DNA from: Fredinandcohnia aciditolerans
Lineage (GTDB): Bacteria; Bacillota; Bacilli; Bacillales; Bacillaceae_L
Length of the DNA: 64,000 bases
Direction: 5' to 3'
NCBI GenBank assembly: GCA_003640645.1
Contig: QGHH01000005.1
Coordinates: 1 to 64,000 of the forward strand
Shown here: positions 7,674 to 18,853 of the stretch, one piece after another
Layout: each line of letters opens with the position of its first letter
How positions within the stretch are numbered: the first letter of the stretch is position 1
The notes under the pieces: generated by a model
What the model was told of the DNA's origin: nothing
Database searches by the model: none
The model's input: only the letters and a program-made list of their open reading frames with translations
Translations under genes and position numbers: made by a program

Positions 7674-7817
7674 GTTTCAAAAAGGAGGATGGAAAGGACC
7701 GAGAATTTCGAGGCGGCGCAGTTTTGAGTAGCGGAGCGTATGTAGTGAATACGTGAGCAACGGAAAAACAAGCCAACGAAGAATTTCGATGTGTCATTTC
7801 CACCGGACTTATTGAAC
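7674..7817 (+). repeat. Family D MITE-like repeat, copy 1 (inside the ileS leader)
   Basis: About 144 bp. The left end GTTTCAAAAAGGAGGATGG and the right end, read on the other strand, GTTCAATAAGTCCGGTGG form imperfect terminal inverted repeats. The core GGCGGCGCAGTTTTGAGTAG is shared, in inverted orientation, with the copy at 63291-63567. It encodes no protein. It separates the ileS promoter (7567-7595) from the T-box stem I, so it would be transcribed as part of the leader. Confidence 0.75.
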
Positions 7818-7822
7818 ATCCT

Positions 7823-8062
7823 CTAAAAGCGAGTCAGGGATGGTGGAAGCCTGATATAAGTGATAAGAATGAAAATCACCCTGGAGTTCGGTGCTGAACA
7901 CATAAATTGATTCAAAAGAGAGTTTCTTTTGAACATTTCTAAGTAAGCATTTCGCGTATCATTCACGTTACGAATGTCGAGTGGACGAATGGAATTTCGT
8001 CTATAAGGGTGGTACCGCGAGAGGCCTTCTCGTCCCTTTTGGGGATGAGGAGGCCTTTTTCT
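7823..8062 (+). promoter_or_regulatory. T-box riboswitch controlling ileS
   Basis: tRNA-Ile sensing leader. Stem I begins GCGAGTCAGGGATGGTGG (7829 onward). A probable isoleucine specifier codon ATC lies at 7875-7877. The universal T-box AGGGTGGTACCGCG is at 8006-8019. The terminator pairs AGGCCTTCTCGTCCC (8022-8036) with GGGATGAGGAGGCCT (8042-8056), then a T-run. When uncharged tRNA-Ile binds, the T-box sequence pairs with the tRNA acceptor end, the antiterminator forms and ileS is read. Confidence 0.96.
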
Positions 8063-8143
8063 ATTCTGATTAAGGGTATCACAAATCATCCATACTGTAA
8101 CAAGCTGCAAATAATTAGGAACTATTATTAGGAGGAAATGGTA

Positions 8144-10912
8144 ATGGAGTATAAAGACACGTTATTAATGCCAAAAACAGATTTCCCAATGCGTGGAAAC
8201 CTTCCAAATCGCGAACCACAGATTCAAGAACAATGGGAAGAAATGAATATTTATCAAAAAGTTCAGGAACGTACGAAAGGTCGTCCATTATTCGTTCTTC
8301 ATGATGGGCCTCCATATGCGAATGGTGACATTCATATGGGGCATGCATTAAACAAAATCATTAAGGATATGATTGTTCGTTTCAAATCAATGAACGGCTA
8401 TTGTGCCCCATATGTTCCAGGATGGGATACTCACGGACTTCCAATTGAAACAGCTCTTACAAAAAATAAGAAAGTTAATCGGAAGGCAATGAGCGTTGCG
8501 GAGTTCCGTAAACTTTGTGAAGAATATGCTTACGAGCAAATCAATAACCAACGCGAACAATTTAAACGTCTTGGGGTTCGTGGTGACTGGGAAAACCCAT
8601 ATATCACCTTAAAACCAGAATACGAAGCGCAGCAAATCAAAGTATTTGGTGAAATGGCTAAAAAAGGCTATATCTATAAAGGACTTAAGCCTGTTTATTG
8701 GTCTCCTTCATCTGAATCAGCACTGGCAGAAGCTGAAATTGAATATCAAGATAAACGTTCACCTTCTATCTATGTAGCGTTTCCAGTTAAAGACGGTAAA
8801 GGTGTCTTAGAAGGTGACGAAAAAATCATCATCTGGACAACAACACCATGGACGATTCCAGCAAACCTAGGAATTAGTGTACATCCTGATCTAGAGTACT
8901 CTGTTGTTAGTGTTGACAACAACAAATACGTGGTTGCTTCTGCACTATTAGAAGCAGTAACTAAAGAAATCGATTGGGAAAACGTATCTGTTGTGAAAAC
9001 ATTTAAAGGTCGTGAGTTAGAAAATGTTGTAGCCAGCCATCCAATTTATGGTCGCGATTCCCTTGTGATGCTTGGTGAACATGTTACAACTGATGCAGGT
9101 ACTGGTTGTGTACATACAGCACCTGGACACGGGGAAGATGACTTCCTCGTTGGACAAAAATATGGAATCGGTGTTCTTTGCCCTGTTGATGAAAAAGGTT
9201 ACATGACAGCGGAGGCTGAGGGATTTGAAGGTTTATTCTATGATGAGGCTAACAAACCAATCACTGAAAAATTAAATGAAGTTGGTGCGCTTCTAAAGCT
9301 TTCCTTCATCACTCACTCTTATCCACATGACTGGCGTACGAAAAAACCAACCATCTTTAGAGCAACAGCTCAGTGGTTTGCATCTATTAAAGATTTTAGG
9401 AACGAACTAATGGAAGCTGTTAAAGAAACCAAATGGGTTCCAGCATGGGGTGAAACAAGACTTTATAATATGGTTCGAGATAGAGGAGATTGGTGTATTT
9501 CACGTCAGCGAGCTTGGGGAGTGCCAATTCCAGTATTCTATGGTGAAAATGGGGAACCAATTATCACAGATGAAACCATTAATCATGTCTCTGACCTATT
9601 TAGAGAATATGGTTCAAATGTTTGGTTTGAACGCGAACCTAAAGACTTATTGCCAGACGGATTTACACATGAATCAAGTCCAAATGGTATTTTCACGAAG
9701 GAAAATGACATTATGGATGTATGGTTTGACTCTGGTTCATCCCATCAGGCAGTCTTATTGGAAAGAGAAGATTTACAACGTCCGGCAGATCTTTACTTAG
9801 AAGGTTCTGACCAATATCGTGGTTGGTTTAACTCATCATTATCAACGGCTGTAGCTGTAACAGGTAAAGCCCCGTATAAAGGCGTACTAAGCCATGGTTT
9901 TGCCCTGGATGGTGATGGCCGTAAAATGAGTAAGTCATTAGGAAATGTTGTTGTTCCAGAAAAGGTTATGAAACAACTAGGTGCTGATATTTTGCGTCTT
10001 TGGGTAGCCTCAGTTGACTATCAGGCAGATGTTCGTGTATCCGATGCTATTTTAAAACAAGTGGCTGAGGTTTACAGAAAGATTAGAAATACATTCCGTT
10101 TCTTACTTGGTAATTTAAGTGACTTCAATCCTGAAACAGATGCAATTCCTGTGAATGAATTGCGTGAGGTAGATCGTTATATCCTTGTTAAACTAAACAA
10201 GCTAATTGATAAGGTAAAAACATCTTATGAAAATTATGAATTTGCAGGTGTCTACCATTCCGTTCATAATTTCTGTACAATTGAGTTAAGTTCATTCTAC
10301 TTAGACTTTGCGAAGGATATTTTATATATTGAAGCAGCGGATCAACATGATCGCCGTTCAATCCAAACAGTCTTATATGATGCTTTATTAAGCTTAACTA
10401 AGCTTGTAACACCGATTCTTCCACATACTGCAGATGAAGTATGGAAACATATCGATTCTGTTAAAGAGGAAAGTGTTCAATTAGTTGATATGCCAATTTC
10501 AGTTGAAATTCCAAATGCAGAAGCATTGGAAGCAAAATGGGATTCATTCATGGAACTTCGTGATGATGTATTAAAAGCTTTAGAAAAAGCGAGAAATGAG
10601 AAAGTTATTGGGAAATCATTAGCTGCTAGCATTACTTTATATCCAAACATCGGAACAAAAGCTCTTCTTGATACAGTTGAAGAGAACTTAAAGCAGTTGT
10701 TTATTGTGTCAAGATTTGAAATTGGTGGATCATATGAAGATGCTCCGGAAAATGCACAAGTTTTTGATCAAGTAAAAATAGTTGTTGGTGTAGCAGAAGG
10801 AGAAACTTGTGATCGTTGTTGGGTAGTAACTCCAACAGTTGGTGAAGACTCAGATCACCCAACAATCTGCTCACGTTGTGCATCCGTTGTAAAAGAAAAT
10901 TACCAAAACTAA
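8144..10912 (+). CDS. ileS: Isoleucyl-tRNA synthetase
   Basis: Class I aminoacyl-tRNA synthetase that charges tRNA-Ile with isoleucine in the cytoplasm, with a connective-peptide editing domain removing valine. The HIGH motif appears as HMGH at residues 64-67 ([13 protein letters not shown]) and KMSKS at 594-598. The editing signature [20 protein letters not shown] is present, and the C-terminal zinc site has four Cys (CDRCW...CSRC). I choose ATG 8144 (922 aa, B. subtilis 921) since AGGAGG at 8130-8135 is then 8 bases away; ATG 8138 is only 2 bases from it. It is alone in its operon, between a T-box and a strong terminator. Confidence 0.98.
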   Translation: MEYKDTLLMPKTDFPMRGNLPNREPQIQEQWEEMNIYQKVQERTKGRPLFVLHDGPPYANGDIHMGHALNKIIKDMIVRFKSMNGYCAPYVPGWDTHGLPIETALTKNKKVNRKAMSVAEFRKLCEEYAYEQINNQREQFKRLGVRGDWENPYITLKPEYEAQQIKVFGEMAKKGYIYKGLKPVYWSPSSESALAEAEIEYQDKRSPSIYVAFPVKDGKGVLEGDEKIIIWTTTPWTIPANLGISVHPDLEYSVVSVDNNKYVVASALLEAVTKEIDWENVSVVKTFKGRELENVVASHPIYGRDSLVMLGEHVTTDAGTGCVHTAPGHGEDDFLVGQKYGIGVLCPVDEKGYMTAEAEGFEGLFYDEANKPITEKLNEVGALLKLSFITHSYPHDWRTKKPTIFRATAQWFASIKDFRNELMEAVKETKWVPAWGETRLYNMVRDRGDWCISRQRAWGVPIPVFYGENGEPIITDETINHVSDLFREYGSNVWFEREPKDLLPDGFTHESSPNGIFTKENDIMDVWFDSGSSHQAVLLEREDLQRPADLYLEGSDQYRGWFNSSLSTAVAVTGKAPYKGVLSHGFALDGDGRKMSKSLGNVVVPEKVMKQLGADILRLWVASVDYQADVRVSDAILKQVAEVYRKIRNTFRFLLGNLSDFNPETDAIPVNELREVDRYILVKLNKLIDKVKTSYENYEFAGVYHSVHNFCTIELSSFYLDFAKDILYIEAADQHDRRSIQTVLYDALLSLTKLVTPILPHTADEVWKHIDSVKEESVQLVDMPISVEIPNAEALEAKWDSFMELRDDVLKALEKARNEKVIGKSLAASITLYPNIGTKALLDTVEENLKQLFIVSRFEIGGSYEDAPENAQVFDQVKIVVGVAEGETCDRCWVVTPTVGEDSDHPTICSRCASVVKENYQN

Positions 10913-10920
10913 ATTAGGAA

Positions 10921-10957
10921 AAACGCCATGAAATCATATGTTCATGGCGTTTTTTAT
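10921..10957 (+). terminator. Rho-independent terminator after ileS
   Basis: Perfect 12-bp stem AAACGCCATGAA (10921-10932) with TTCATGGCGTTT (10941-10952), followed by a T-run. The rest of the gap to 11201 holds no gene. Confidence 0.93.
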
Positions 10958-11104
10958 TTGCGTAAATTTGGTGTCTTGAAATATTTCATTAATAGAACTG
11001 TAAACCAACAATTTGCCTGTCTGCCGTCAAAAATAAATGAGAAAAACGTAGTATGTAATTAGAAACAGTAAAAAACGTCATTTTTATCTTACAGGAAAAA
11101 CTTG

Positions 11105-11134
11105 TTGGCTTTAACGGAAACCAATATGGATAAT
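11105..11134 (+). promoter_or_regulatory. Weak candidate promoter for ylyA
   Basis: TTGGCT (11105-11110) and GATAAT (11129-11134) at 18 bp. An overlapping AATACTA resembles the sigma-G -10, which would fit forespore expression known for B. subtilis ylyA, but I see no matching -35. Otherwise 10958-11201 holds no recognisable feature. Confidence 0.3.
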
Positions 11135-11201
11135 ACTATTTCTACTACCTTATAAAGATGTTCTTAAGCATTAATCAAAAGCATGATAAGGAGGCGTTCC
11201 A

Positions 11202-11576
11202 ATGAACGATCAGTATGCAGAGATTAAAGCGGAATTGGAATTAACAAAGAAAGAACTCATATCCAGGTTAATGAAGTCAGCACAATATGAGGTAAGTCAA
11301 GAACTACTTTTTCAGAATGAACAATCTGAGAAAGAAAAGATTGTAATAAATCATATAAAAGAAGACCTAAGCGATGTCGAAAGAGCTTTAAATAAAATTA
11401 ATTCCGGCACATTTGGAATTTGCGAAGAGACTGGTGCTGAAATTCCGATTGAGAAACTACGGATACTTCCAACAGCTCGAACCATTTTCGAATTTTCCTT
11501 CACTGATTTATATGACAGAAGTAATGTCATACCCCTTCAGCGTAAAAACCATCTTTCTTTAGTCGAGCAAAAGTGA
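11202..11576 (+). CDS. ylyA: YlyA, DksA/TraR-like RNA polymerase-binding protein
   Basis: 124-aa protein like B. subtilis YlyA, which is made in the forespore and binds RNA polymerase. The N-terminal two thirds form a coiled-coil hairpin (AEIKAELELTKKELISRL... ERALNKINSGTFGICEETGAEI), and the C-terminal part resembles the DksA globular domain (IPIEKLRILPTARTIFEF). Of the four zinc-binding Cys found in classical DksA/TraR proteins only one is left (GICEETG), so this is a zinc-free version. The ATG follows AAGGAGGCG directly. The position between ileS and lspA is conserved. Confidence 0.85.
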   Translation: MNDQYAEIKAELELTKKELISRLMKSAQYEVSQELLFQNEQSEKEKIVINHIKEDLSDVERALNKINSGTFGICEETGAEIPIEKLRILPTARTIFEFSFTDLYDRSNVIPLQRKNHLSLVEQK

Positions 11577-11596
11577 AACCTTTGCTTTTGCTCTGC
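11565..11596 (+). terminator. Possible terminator at the end of ylyA
   Basis: GAGCAAAAG (11565-11573) pairs perfectly with CTTTTGCTC (11585-11593), but the following tgctttaatc is only weakly T-rich. The left arm lies in the last codons of ylyA. Confidence 0.45.
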
Positions 11597-11614
11597 TTTA
11601 ATCCCTTAAATAGA

Positions 11615-11644
11615 TTGTACAGCCGTCCATTCATATGCTAAAAT
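11615..11644 (+). promoter_or_regulatory. Sigma-A promoter for lspA-rluD
   Basis: TTGTAC (11615-11620), 18-bp spacer, and extended -10 TGcTAAAAT (11636-11644). Transcription would begin near 11651, downstream of the ATG at 11635, which supports the GTG at 11680 as the lspA start. Confidence 0.6.
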
Positions 11645-11679
11645 TCAAAAGTATAGTTTGTATGGATGGGGGCGTATTC

Positions 11680-12168
11680 GTGTATTATTATTTAATTGCT
11701 TTATTTATCATTTTATTAGATCAGGTTACAAAATGGATTATTGTCCGTTACATGGAGCTTGGAGATTCGATTCAAATCATTCCTAACTTTTTGTATATAA
11801 CCTCGCATCGAAACCGTGGTGCAGCATGGGGAATATTACAGGGACAAATGTGGTTTTTCTATATTGTGACCATTATCGTTGTTGTAATGCTCGTTTTTTA
11901 CATACGGAGCCTCAAACCAAAACAGCGCCTGTTCGGCATTGCGCTTTCATTTATGCTTGGAGGTGCAATTGGTAATTTTATTGACCGTATCTTTCGTAAA
12001 GAAGTTGTCGATTTTATAGATACATACATTTTTACATATGACTTCCCTATTTTTAATATTGCCGATTCAGCACTTGTAATAGGTGTTGGTTTGATTTTAA
12101 TTTTAACTATTTTTGAAGGGAAATTAGAAAAGGAGAAAACAAATGAATCAATTCGAACTAACGATTGA
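11680..12168 (+). CDS. lspA: Lipoprotein signal peptidase (signal peptidase II)
   Basis: Membrane aspartic protease that cleaves the signal peptide of prolipoproteins after Lgt modification. Four hydrophobic segments are visible. The conserved boxes are [42 protein letters not shown] (first catalytic Asp) and [12 protein letters not shown] (second catalytic Asp). GTG 11680 is chosen because a run of G at 11667-11672 precedes it by about seven bases and it fits the B. subtilis N-terminus; this gives 162 aa. An upstream in-frame ATG at 11635 precedes the likely transcription start. The 3' end overlaps rluD by 26 nt, so the two are cotranscribed. Confidence 0.95.
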   Translation: MYYYLIALFIILLDQVTKWIIVRYMELGDSIQIIPNFLYITSHRNRGAAWGILQGQMWFFYIVTIIVVVMLVFYIRSLKPKQRLFGIALSFMLGGAIGNFIDRIFRKEVVDFIDTYIFTYDFPIFNIADSALVIGVGLILILTIFEGKLEKEKTNESIRTND

Positions 12169-13051
12169 GGAACAACAGAAAAATGACCGAATTGATAAAG
12201 TCGTTTCAGCTTTTAATTCAGACTGGTCGAGGACACAAGTTCAGTCATGGATTAAGGATGGAAATATAAAAGTCAACGGGAATAATGTTAAAACCAATTA
12301 TAAAGTTAATATTGGGGACCATATCCATATTGAAATTCCTGAACCGCAAGCCTTGGATGTGGTACCAGAAGAGATGAACTTAGATATATATTATGAAGAT
12401 GCAGATGTTCTCGTTGTCAATAAGCCAAAAGGAATGGTCGTACATCCTGCTCCAGGCCATGTTAGTGGCACTTTGGTAAACGGGCTTATGGCTCATTGCA
12501 AGGATTTATCAGGAATCAACGGTGTTCTACGCCCGGGGATTGTTCATCGAATTGATAAAGATACTTCAGGCTTATTGATGGTTGCAAAAAATGATGTTGC
12601 GCATGAATCCTTAGTGAATCAATTGGTCGAAAAGTCAGTAACTCGCAAATATAAAGCACTAGTCCATGGCATCATACCGCATGATCAAGGTACGATTGAC
12701 GCACCCATTGGAAGGGATAAAAAGGACCGCCAAAGCATGACTGTTACAGATGAAAACAGTAAAAATGCAGTGACTCATTTTAATGTCTTAGAACGATTTA
12801 AAGATTTTACATTTGTTGAGTGTCAGCTAGAAACAGGGCGTACCCATCAAATACGTGTTCATATGAAATATATTGGTTATCCATTAGCGGGTGATCCAAA
12901 GTATGGTCCAAAGAAAACGTTAGATCTTGGTGGACAAGCCCTTCATGCAGGGCTATTGGGCTTTGTTCATCCTAGAACGAAGGAATATCTTGAATTTGAG
13001 TCTCCACTTCCTGCTTATTTTGAGGAACTTCTTGAAAAACTACGACATTAG
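12143..13051 (+). CDS. ylyB: RluD-family 23S rRNA pseudouridine synthase (YlyB)
   Basis: RluA/RluD family enzyme that isomerises uridines to pseudouridine in 23S rRNA. It has an N-terminal S4 RNA-binding domain ([31 protein letters not shown], about residues 14-75), then the catalytic domain with [18 protein letters not shown] containing the essential Asp, and [27 protein letters not shown] near the end. Its 302 aa compare with 303 in B. subtilis. AAGGAG precedes ATG 12143 inside lspA. The modified sites cannot be deduced; I infer helix-69-type by similarity to RluD. It precedes the pyr operon as in B. subtilis. Confidence 0.92.
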   Translation: MNQFELTIEEQQKNDRIDKVVSAFNSDWSRTQVQSWIKDGNIKVNGNNVKTNYKVNIGDHIHIEIPEPQALDVVPEEMNLDIYYEDADVLVVNKPKGMVVHPAPGHVSGTLVNGLMAHCKDLSGINGVLRPGIVHRIDKDTSGLLMVAKNDVAHESLVNQLVEKSVTRKYKALVHGIIPHDQGTIDAPIGRDKKDRQSMTVTDENSKNAVTHFNVLERFKDFTFVECQLETGRTHQIRVHMKYIGYPLAGDPKYGPKKTLDLGGQALHAGLLGFVHPRTKEYLEFESPLPAYFEELLEKLRH

Positions 13052-13074
13052 ATTTGGTTTCCTCATAAAAAGGA

Positions 13075-13103
13075 TTGACAAATTTCGATAATGAACGTAG
13101 AAT
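13075..13103 (+). promoter_or_regulatory. Sigma-A promoter of the pyr operon
   Basis: Perfect -35 TTGACA (13075-13080), 17-bp spacer, -10 TAGAAT (13098-13103). Transcription should begin near 13110, just ahead of the first PyrR attenuator. It is the only strong promoter I see for the 12-kb operon. Confidence 0.85.
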
Positions 13104-13109
13104 GAACTT

Positions 13110-13240
13110 AATTAAATGAGCCCCTTTAAGATCAGTCCCGTGAGGCTGAGAAGGAAACGGAACTACATTAGGATCATTGTATCCTCTTGTATGAATGTCT
13201 ATGTCCTTTCACTTACGGTGAGAGGACATTTTTAATTTAA
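13110..13240 (+). promoter_or_regulatory. PyrR-dependent attenuator 1 (pyrR leader)
   Basis: The PyrR-binding loop AGTCCCGTGAGGCT is at 13134-13147. The terminator pairs TGTCCTTTCAC (13202-13212) with GTGAGAGGACA (13218-13228), one G-U wobble, followed by a T-run. In the known mechanism UMP-bound PyrR stabilises the anti-antiterminator, so the terminator forms and the operon is turned down when pyrimidines are plentiful. Confidence 0.94.
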
Positions 13241-13270
13241 AGAGGCAATCAATGTTAAAGTGGGGTGTAA

Positions 13271-13822
<552 letters not shown>

Positions 13823-13834
13823 ATATAATACCCT

Positions 13835-13940
13835 TTAATGTAGTCCAGAGAGGCTAACAAAGGGGTAAACATTCCTTCTCAAAAGATAGGGATTTGTATA
13901 CCTCTTTGTGTAAAAAACACAAAGATTTTTTTGTTTTTGG
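13835..13940 (+). promoter_or_regulatory. PyrR-dependent attenuator 2 (pyrR-pyrP gap)
   Basis: PyrR-binding loop AGTCCAGAGAGGCT at 13842-13855. Terminator stem TCTTTGTGT (13903-13911) with ACACAAAGA (13917-13925) and a long T-run through 13936. An ORF reading through this region should not be taken as the pyrP N-terminus. Confidence 0.93.
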
Positions 13941-13968
13941 GTATCTTAAAATGAGGGGGAAATTCGAA

Positions 13969-15285
13969 ATGAGTAATGAAAACCAAAAGATAGTATTAGG
14001 GATAAAAGATAAACCATCTCCAGGACTATTCGCAATACTGAGTTTGCAGCATTTATTCGCCATGTTCGGTGCAACAATTCTTGTACCATATTTAGTAGGA
14101 ATTAGTCCTGGTGTAGCTCTCATCTCAAGTGGTTTAGGCACGCTAGCATTTTTACTTATTACAAAGGGGCAGGTTCCGGCATACTTAGGATCATCCTTTG
14201 CTTTCATCATCCCACTTCAAACAGCAATAGCTGCAGACGGTCCTGGTGCTGCAATGATGGCAAGCTTACTTGCTGGGCTCGTATATGGGATCGTAGCTCT
14301 GTTAATAAAAGCAACAGGACATAAATGGCTTGTGAAGATTTTACCACCTGTTGTTGTTGGACCAGTTATTATCGTAATAGGTCTTAGCCTAGCTGGTACA
14401 GCAGTAGGAATGGCAATGAATGATGCTAGCGGTGCATATAGTCTGCAGCATTTTTCAGTAGCATTAGTTACATTAGCAATCGTGATTATTGCAACCATCT
14501 TTTTTAAAGGCTTTTTAAAACTAATCCCTGTCCTAATCGGGATTATCGGTGGATACGTATACGCATTATCAATCGGATTAGTGGATTTTACTGCAGTAAA
14601 AGAAGCAAAGTGGTTTGAATTGCCAGACTTTATAATCCCGTTTGTTTCATATACACCTCAGTTTTCATTAGATATGATTGCTTTAATCGTTCCAGTAGCG
14701 GTAGTTACCTTGTCAGAGCATATCGGACATCAAATGGTCTTAAGTAAGGTTGTTCAAAAAGATTTGATTAAACAACCTGGATTACATCGTTCAATTATGG
14801 GTGACGGAGTAGCAACGATAATTGCTTCACTACTTGGTGGACCACCAAATACAACATACGGAGAAAACATTGGCGTATTAGCCATCACTCGGATATTTAG
14901 TGTATATGTAATTGGTGGTGCAGCTGTTGTGGCGATCGTCTTTGGATTCAGTGGTAAAATCAACGCCTTAATTAGTACGATTCCAACACCAGTTATGGGT
15001 GGGGTATCCATTCTCTTATTCGGGATTATCGCTTCATCTGGTTTACGGATGTTAGTAGATAGCAAAGTTGATCTTGGTGATAATCGTAACTTGGTGATTT
15101 CATCAGTTATCCTTGTAATTGGAATCGGCGGAGCATTTATCCGTGTCCTTGGTTTTGAGGTACACGGCATGGCATTAGCCGCAATCATAGGTGTTTTACT
15201 TAACCTAATCCTTCCTGGCGGAGTAGTTCAGGAAGACGAAGATATATATGAGGCTCATCATGAGGATGATAGCTCTGTTGCATAA
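13969..15285 (+). CDS. pyrP: PyrP, uracil permease
   Basis: Proton-coupled uracil transporter of the nucleobase-ascorbate transporter (NCS2) family in the cytoplasmic membrane. It has 12-14 hydrophobic segments beginning near LFAILSLQHLFAMFGATILVPYLVG, a family signature. The NCS2 motif GGPPNTTYGENIGVLAITR and the region LSEHIGHQMVLSKVV are present, as in UraA. I start at ATG 13969 after AGGGGGA (13954-13960), giving 438 aa (435 in B. subtilis); earlier in-frame starts at 13894 and 13951 lie in attenuator 2 or overlap the ribosome binding site. The C-terminal tail is acidic. Confidence 0.96.
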   Translation: MSNENQKIVLGIKDKPSPGLFAILSLQHLFAMFGATILVPYLVGISPGVALISSGLGTLAFLLITKGQVPAYLGSSFAFIIPLQTAIAADGPGAAMMASLLAGLVYGIVALLIKATGHKWLVKILPPVVVGPVIIVIGLSLAGTAVGMAMNDASGAYSLQHFSVALVTLAIVIIATIFFKGFLKLIPVLIGIIGGYVYALSIGLVDFTAVKEAKWFELPDFIIPFVSYTPQFSLDMIALIVPVAVVTLSEHIGHQMVLSKVVQKDLIKQPGLHRSIMGDGVATIIASLLGGPPNTTYGENIGVLAITRIFSVYVIGGAAVVAIVFGFSGKINALISTIPTPVMGGVSILLFGIIASSGLRMLVDSKVDLGDNRNLVISSVILVIGIGGAFIRVLGFEVHGMALAAIIGVLLNLILPGGVVQEDEDIYEAHHEDDSSVA

Positions 15286-15294
15286 TGCTTCACC

Positions 15295-15421
15295 TTTTAA
15301 AATAACCCAGAGAGGTTATTAAGGGTGTAAGGTTTTTGCGAAAAGGGTGTTGGCTTATTTATACCCTTTTTCAAAAAAACCTTGATTTACACCCTTACCA
15401 GAAAAAGGTAAGGGTGTTTTT
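15295..15421 (+). promoter_or_regulatory. PyrR-dependent attenuator 3 (pyrP-pyrB gap)
   Basis: PyrR-binding loop AACCCAGAGAGGTT at 15304-15317. Terminator stem ACACCCTTACC (15389-15399) with GGTAAGGGTGT (15407-15417), perfect 11 bp, then Ts. Unlike in the compact B. subtilis leader, about 150 bp separate this terminator from pyrB because a family A repeat lies between. Confidence 0.93.
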
Positions 15422-17752
<2,331 letters not shown>

Positions 17753-17756
<4 letters not shown>

Positions 17757-18853
17757 AGCGACAGCTTATTTTAGAAGATGGAACCATTTTTGTTGGTGAT
17801 GGATTCGGAAGTGAGACTGAGAAGTTTGGTGAGGTTGTCTTTAATACAGGTATGACAGGTTATCAAGAAATTTTATCAGACCCATCTTATTGTGGTCAAA
17901 TAGTAACATTAACATATCCCTTAATCGGAAACTACGGTATAAATCGAGATGATTTTGAATCAATCAACCCAGCAATAAGTGGTTTTATAGTAAATGAAGT
18001 GTGTGACCATCCATCAAATTTTAGAAGTCAATTTAATTTAGACGAGTATTTTAAGTCAAAAAATATTCCAGGACTTTCTGGAATTGATACAAGAAAACTT
18101 ACAAGAATTATACGTCAATATGGGACATTAAAAGGTGCTATTTGTGGAATGGGTGTCAATGTTGGTGAAGTTATCACCCAACTTGGTAACCGTACCTTAC
18201 CTACTGACCAAGTCAAACAAGTTTCTACGAAAGGTTCTTACCCAAGCCCAGGTAGAGGACATCGTGTTGTTTTAGTTGATTTTGGTATGAAACATGGGAT
18301 TTTACGCGAACTTAATCACCGTGACTGTGATGTAATTGTCGTTCCTTACAATGTAACAGCGGAGGAAATTCTTCGACTAAGACCTGACGGAATCATGTTA
18401 AGTAATGGACCTGGGAATCCAAAAGATGTACCTGAAGCTATTGATATGATTAACGGCGTATTAGGGAAGGTTCCTTTATTCGGAATTTGCTTAGGACACC
18501 AATTATTTGCTTTAGCAGGCGGTGCCGATACTGAAAAAATGAAATTTGGCCATAGAGGATCAAACCATCCGGTTAAACACCTACAATCCGGAAAAGTTGC
18601 TATTACTTCTCAAAACCATGGGTATACAGTTAATGAAAAGTCTTTAGCTACTACAAGACTTGAAGTGACACATATAGCACTTAATGATGGATCAGTAGAA
18701 GGACTGAGCCATTTAGATTATCCAGCATTCACTGTTCAGTATCACCCGGAGGCCTCACCTGGACCTGAGGATGCAAATAGCTTATTTAACGACTTTTTAC
18801 AGATGATTGAAAACTTCAAGAAAGAAGGCGAAAAGCTATGCCAAAACGCTTAG
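17753..18853 (+). CDS. pyrAA: Carbamoyl-phosphate synthase, glutaminase small subunit (pyrimidine-specific)
   Basis: Glutamine amidotransferase subunit that feeds ammonia to PyrAB for carbamoyl phosphate. The N-terminal domain ([33 protein letters not shown]) contacts the large subunit. The class I glutaminase domain has [11 protein letters not shown] with nucleophile Cys246, and [12 protein letters not shown] with the His/Glu pair. I chose ATG 17753, which overlaps the pyrC stop as TATGA; the in-frame start at 17678 lies inside pyrC. Length 366 aa. It overlaps pyrAB by 16 nt. Confidence 0.97.

Noticed and set aside
7610-8348. Small - strand open frames in the ileS leader
   Set aside because: They lie in the MITE-like repeat, the T-box hairpins and the antisense of ileS; composition follows RNA structure, not coding.
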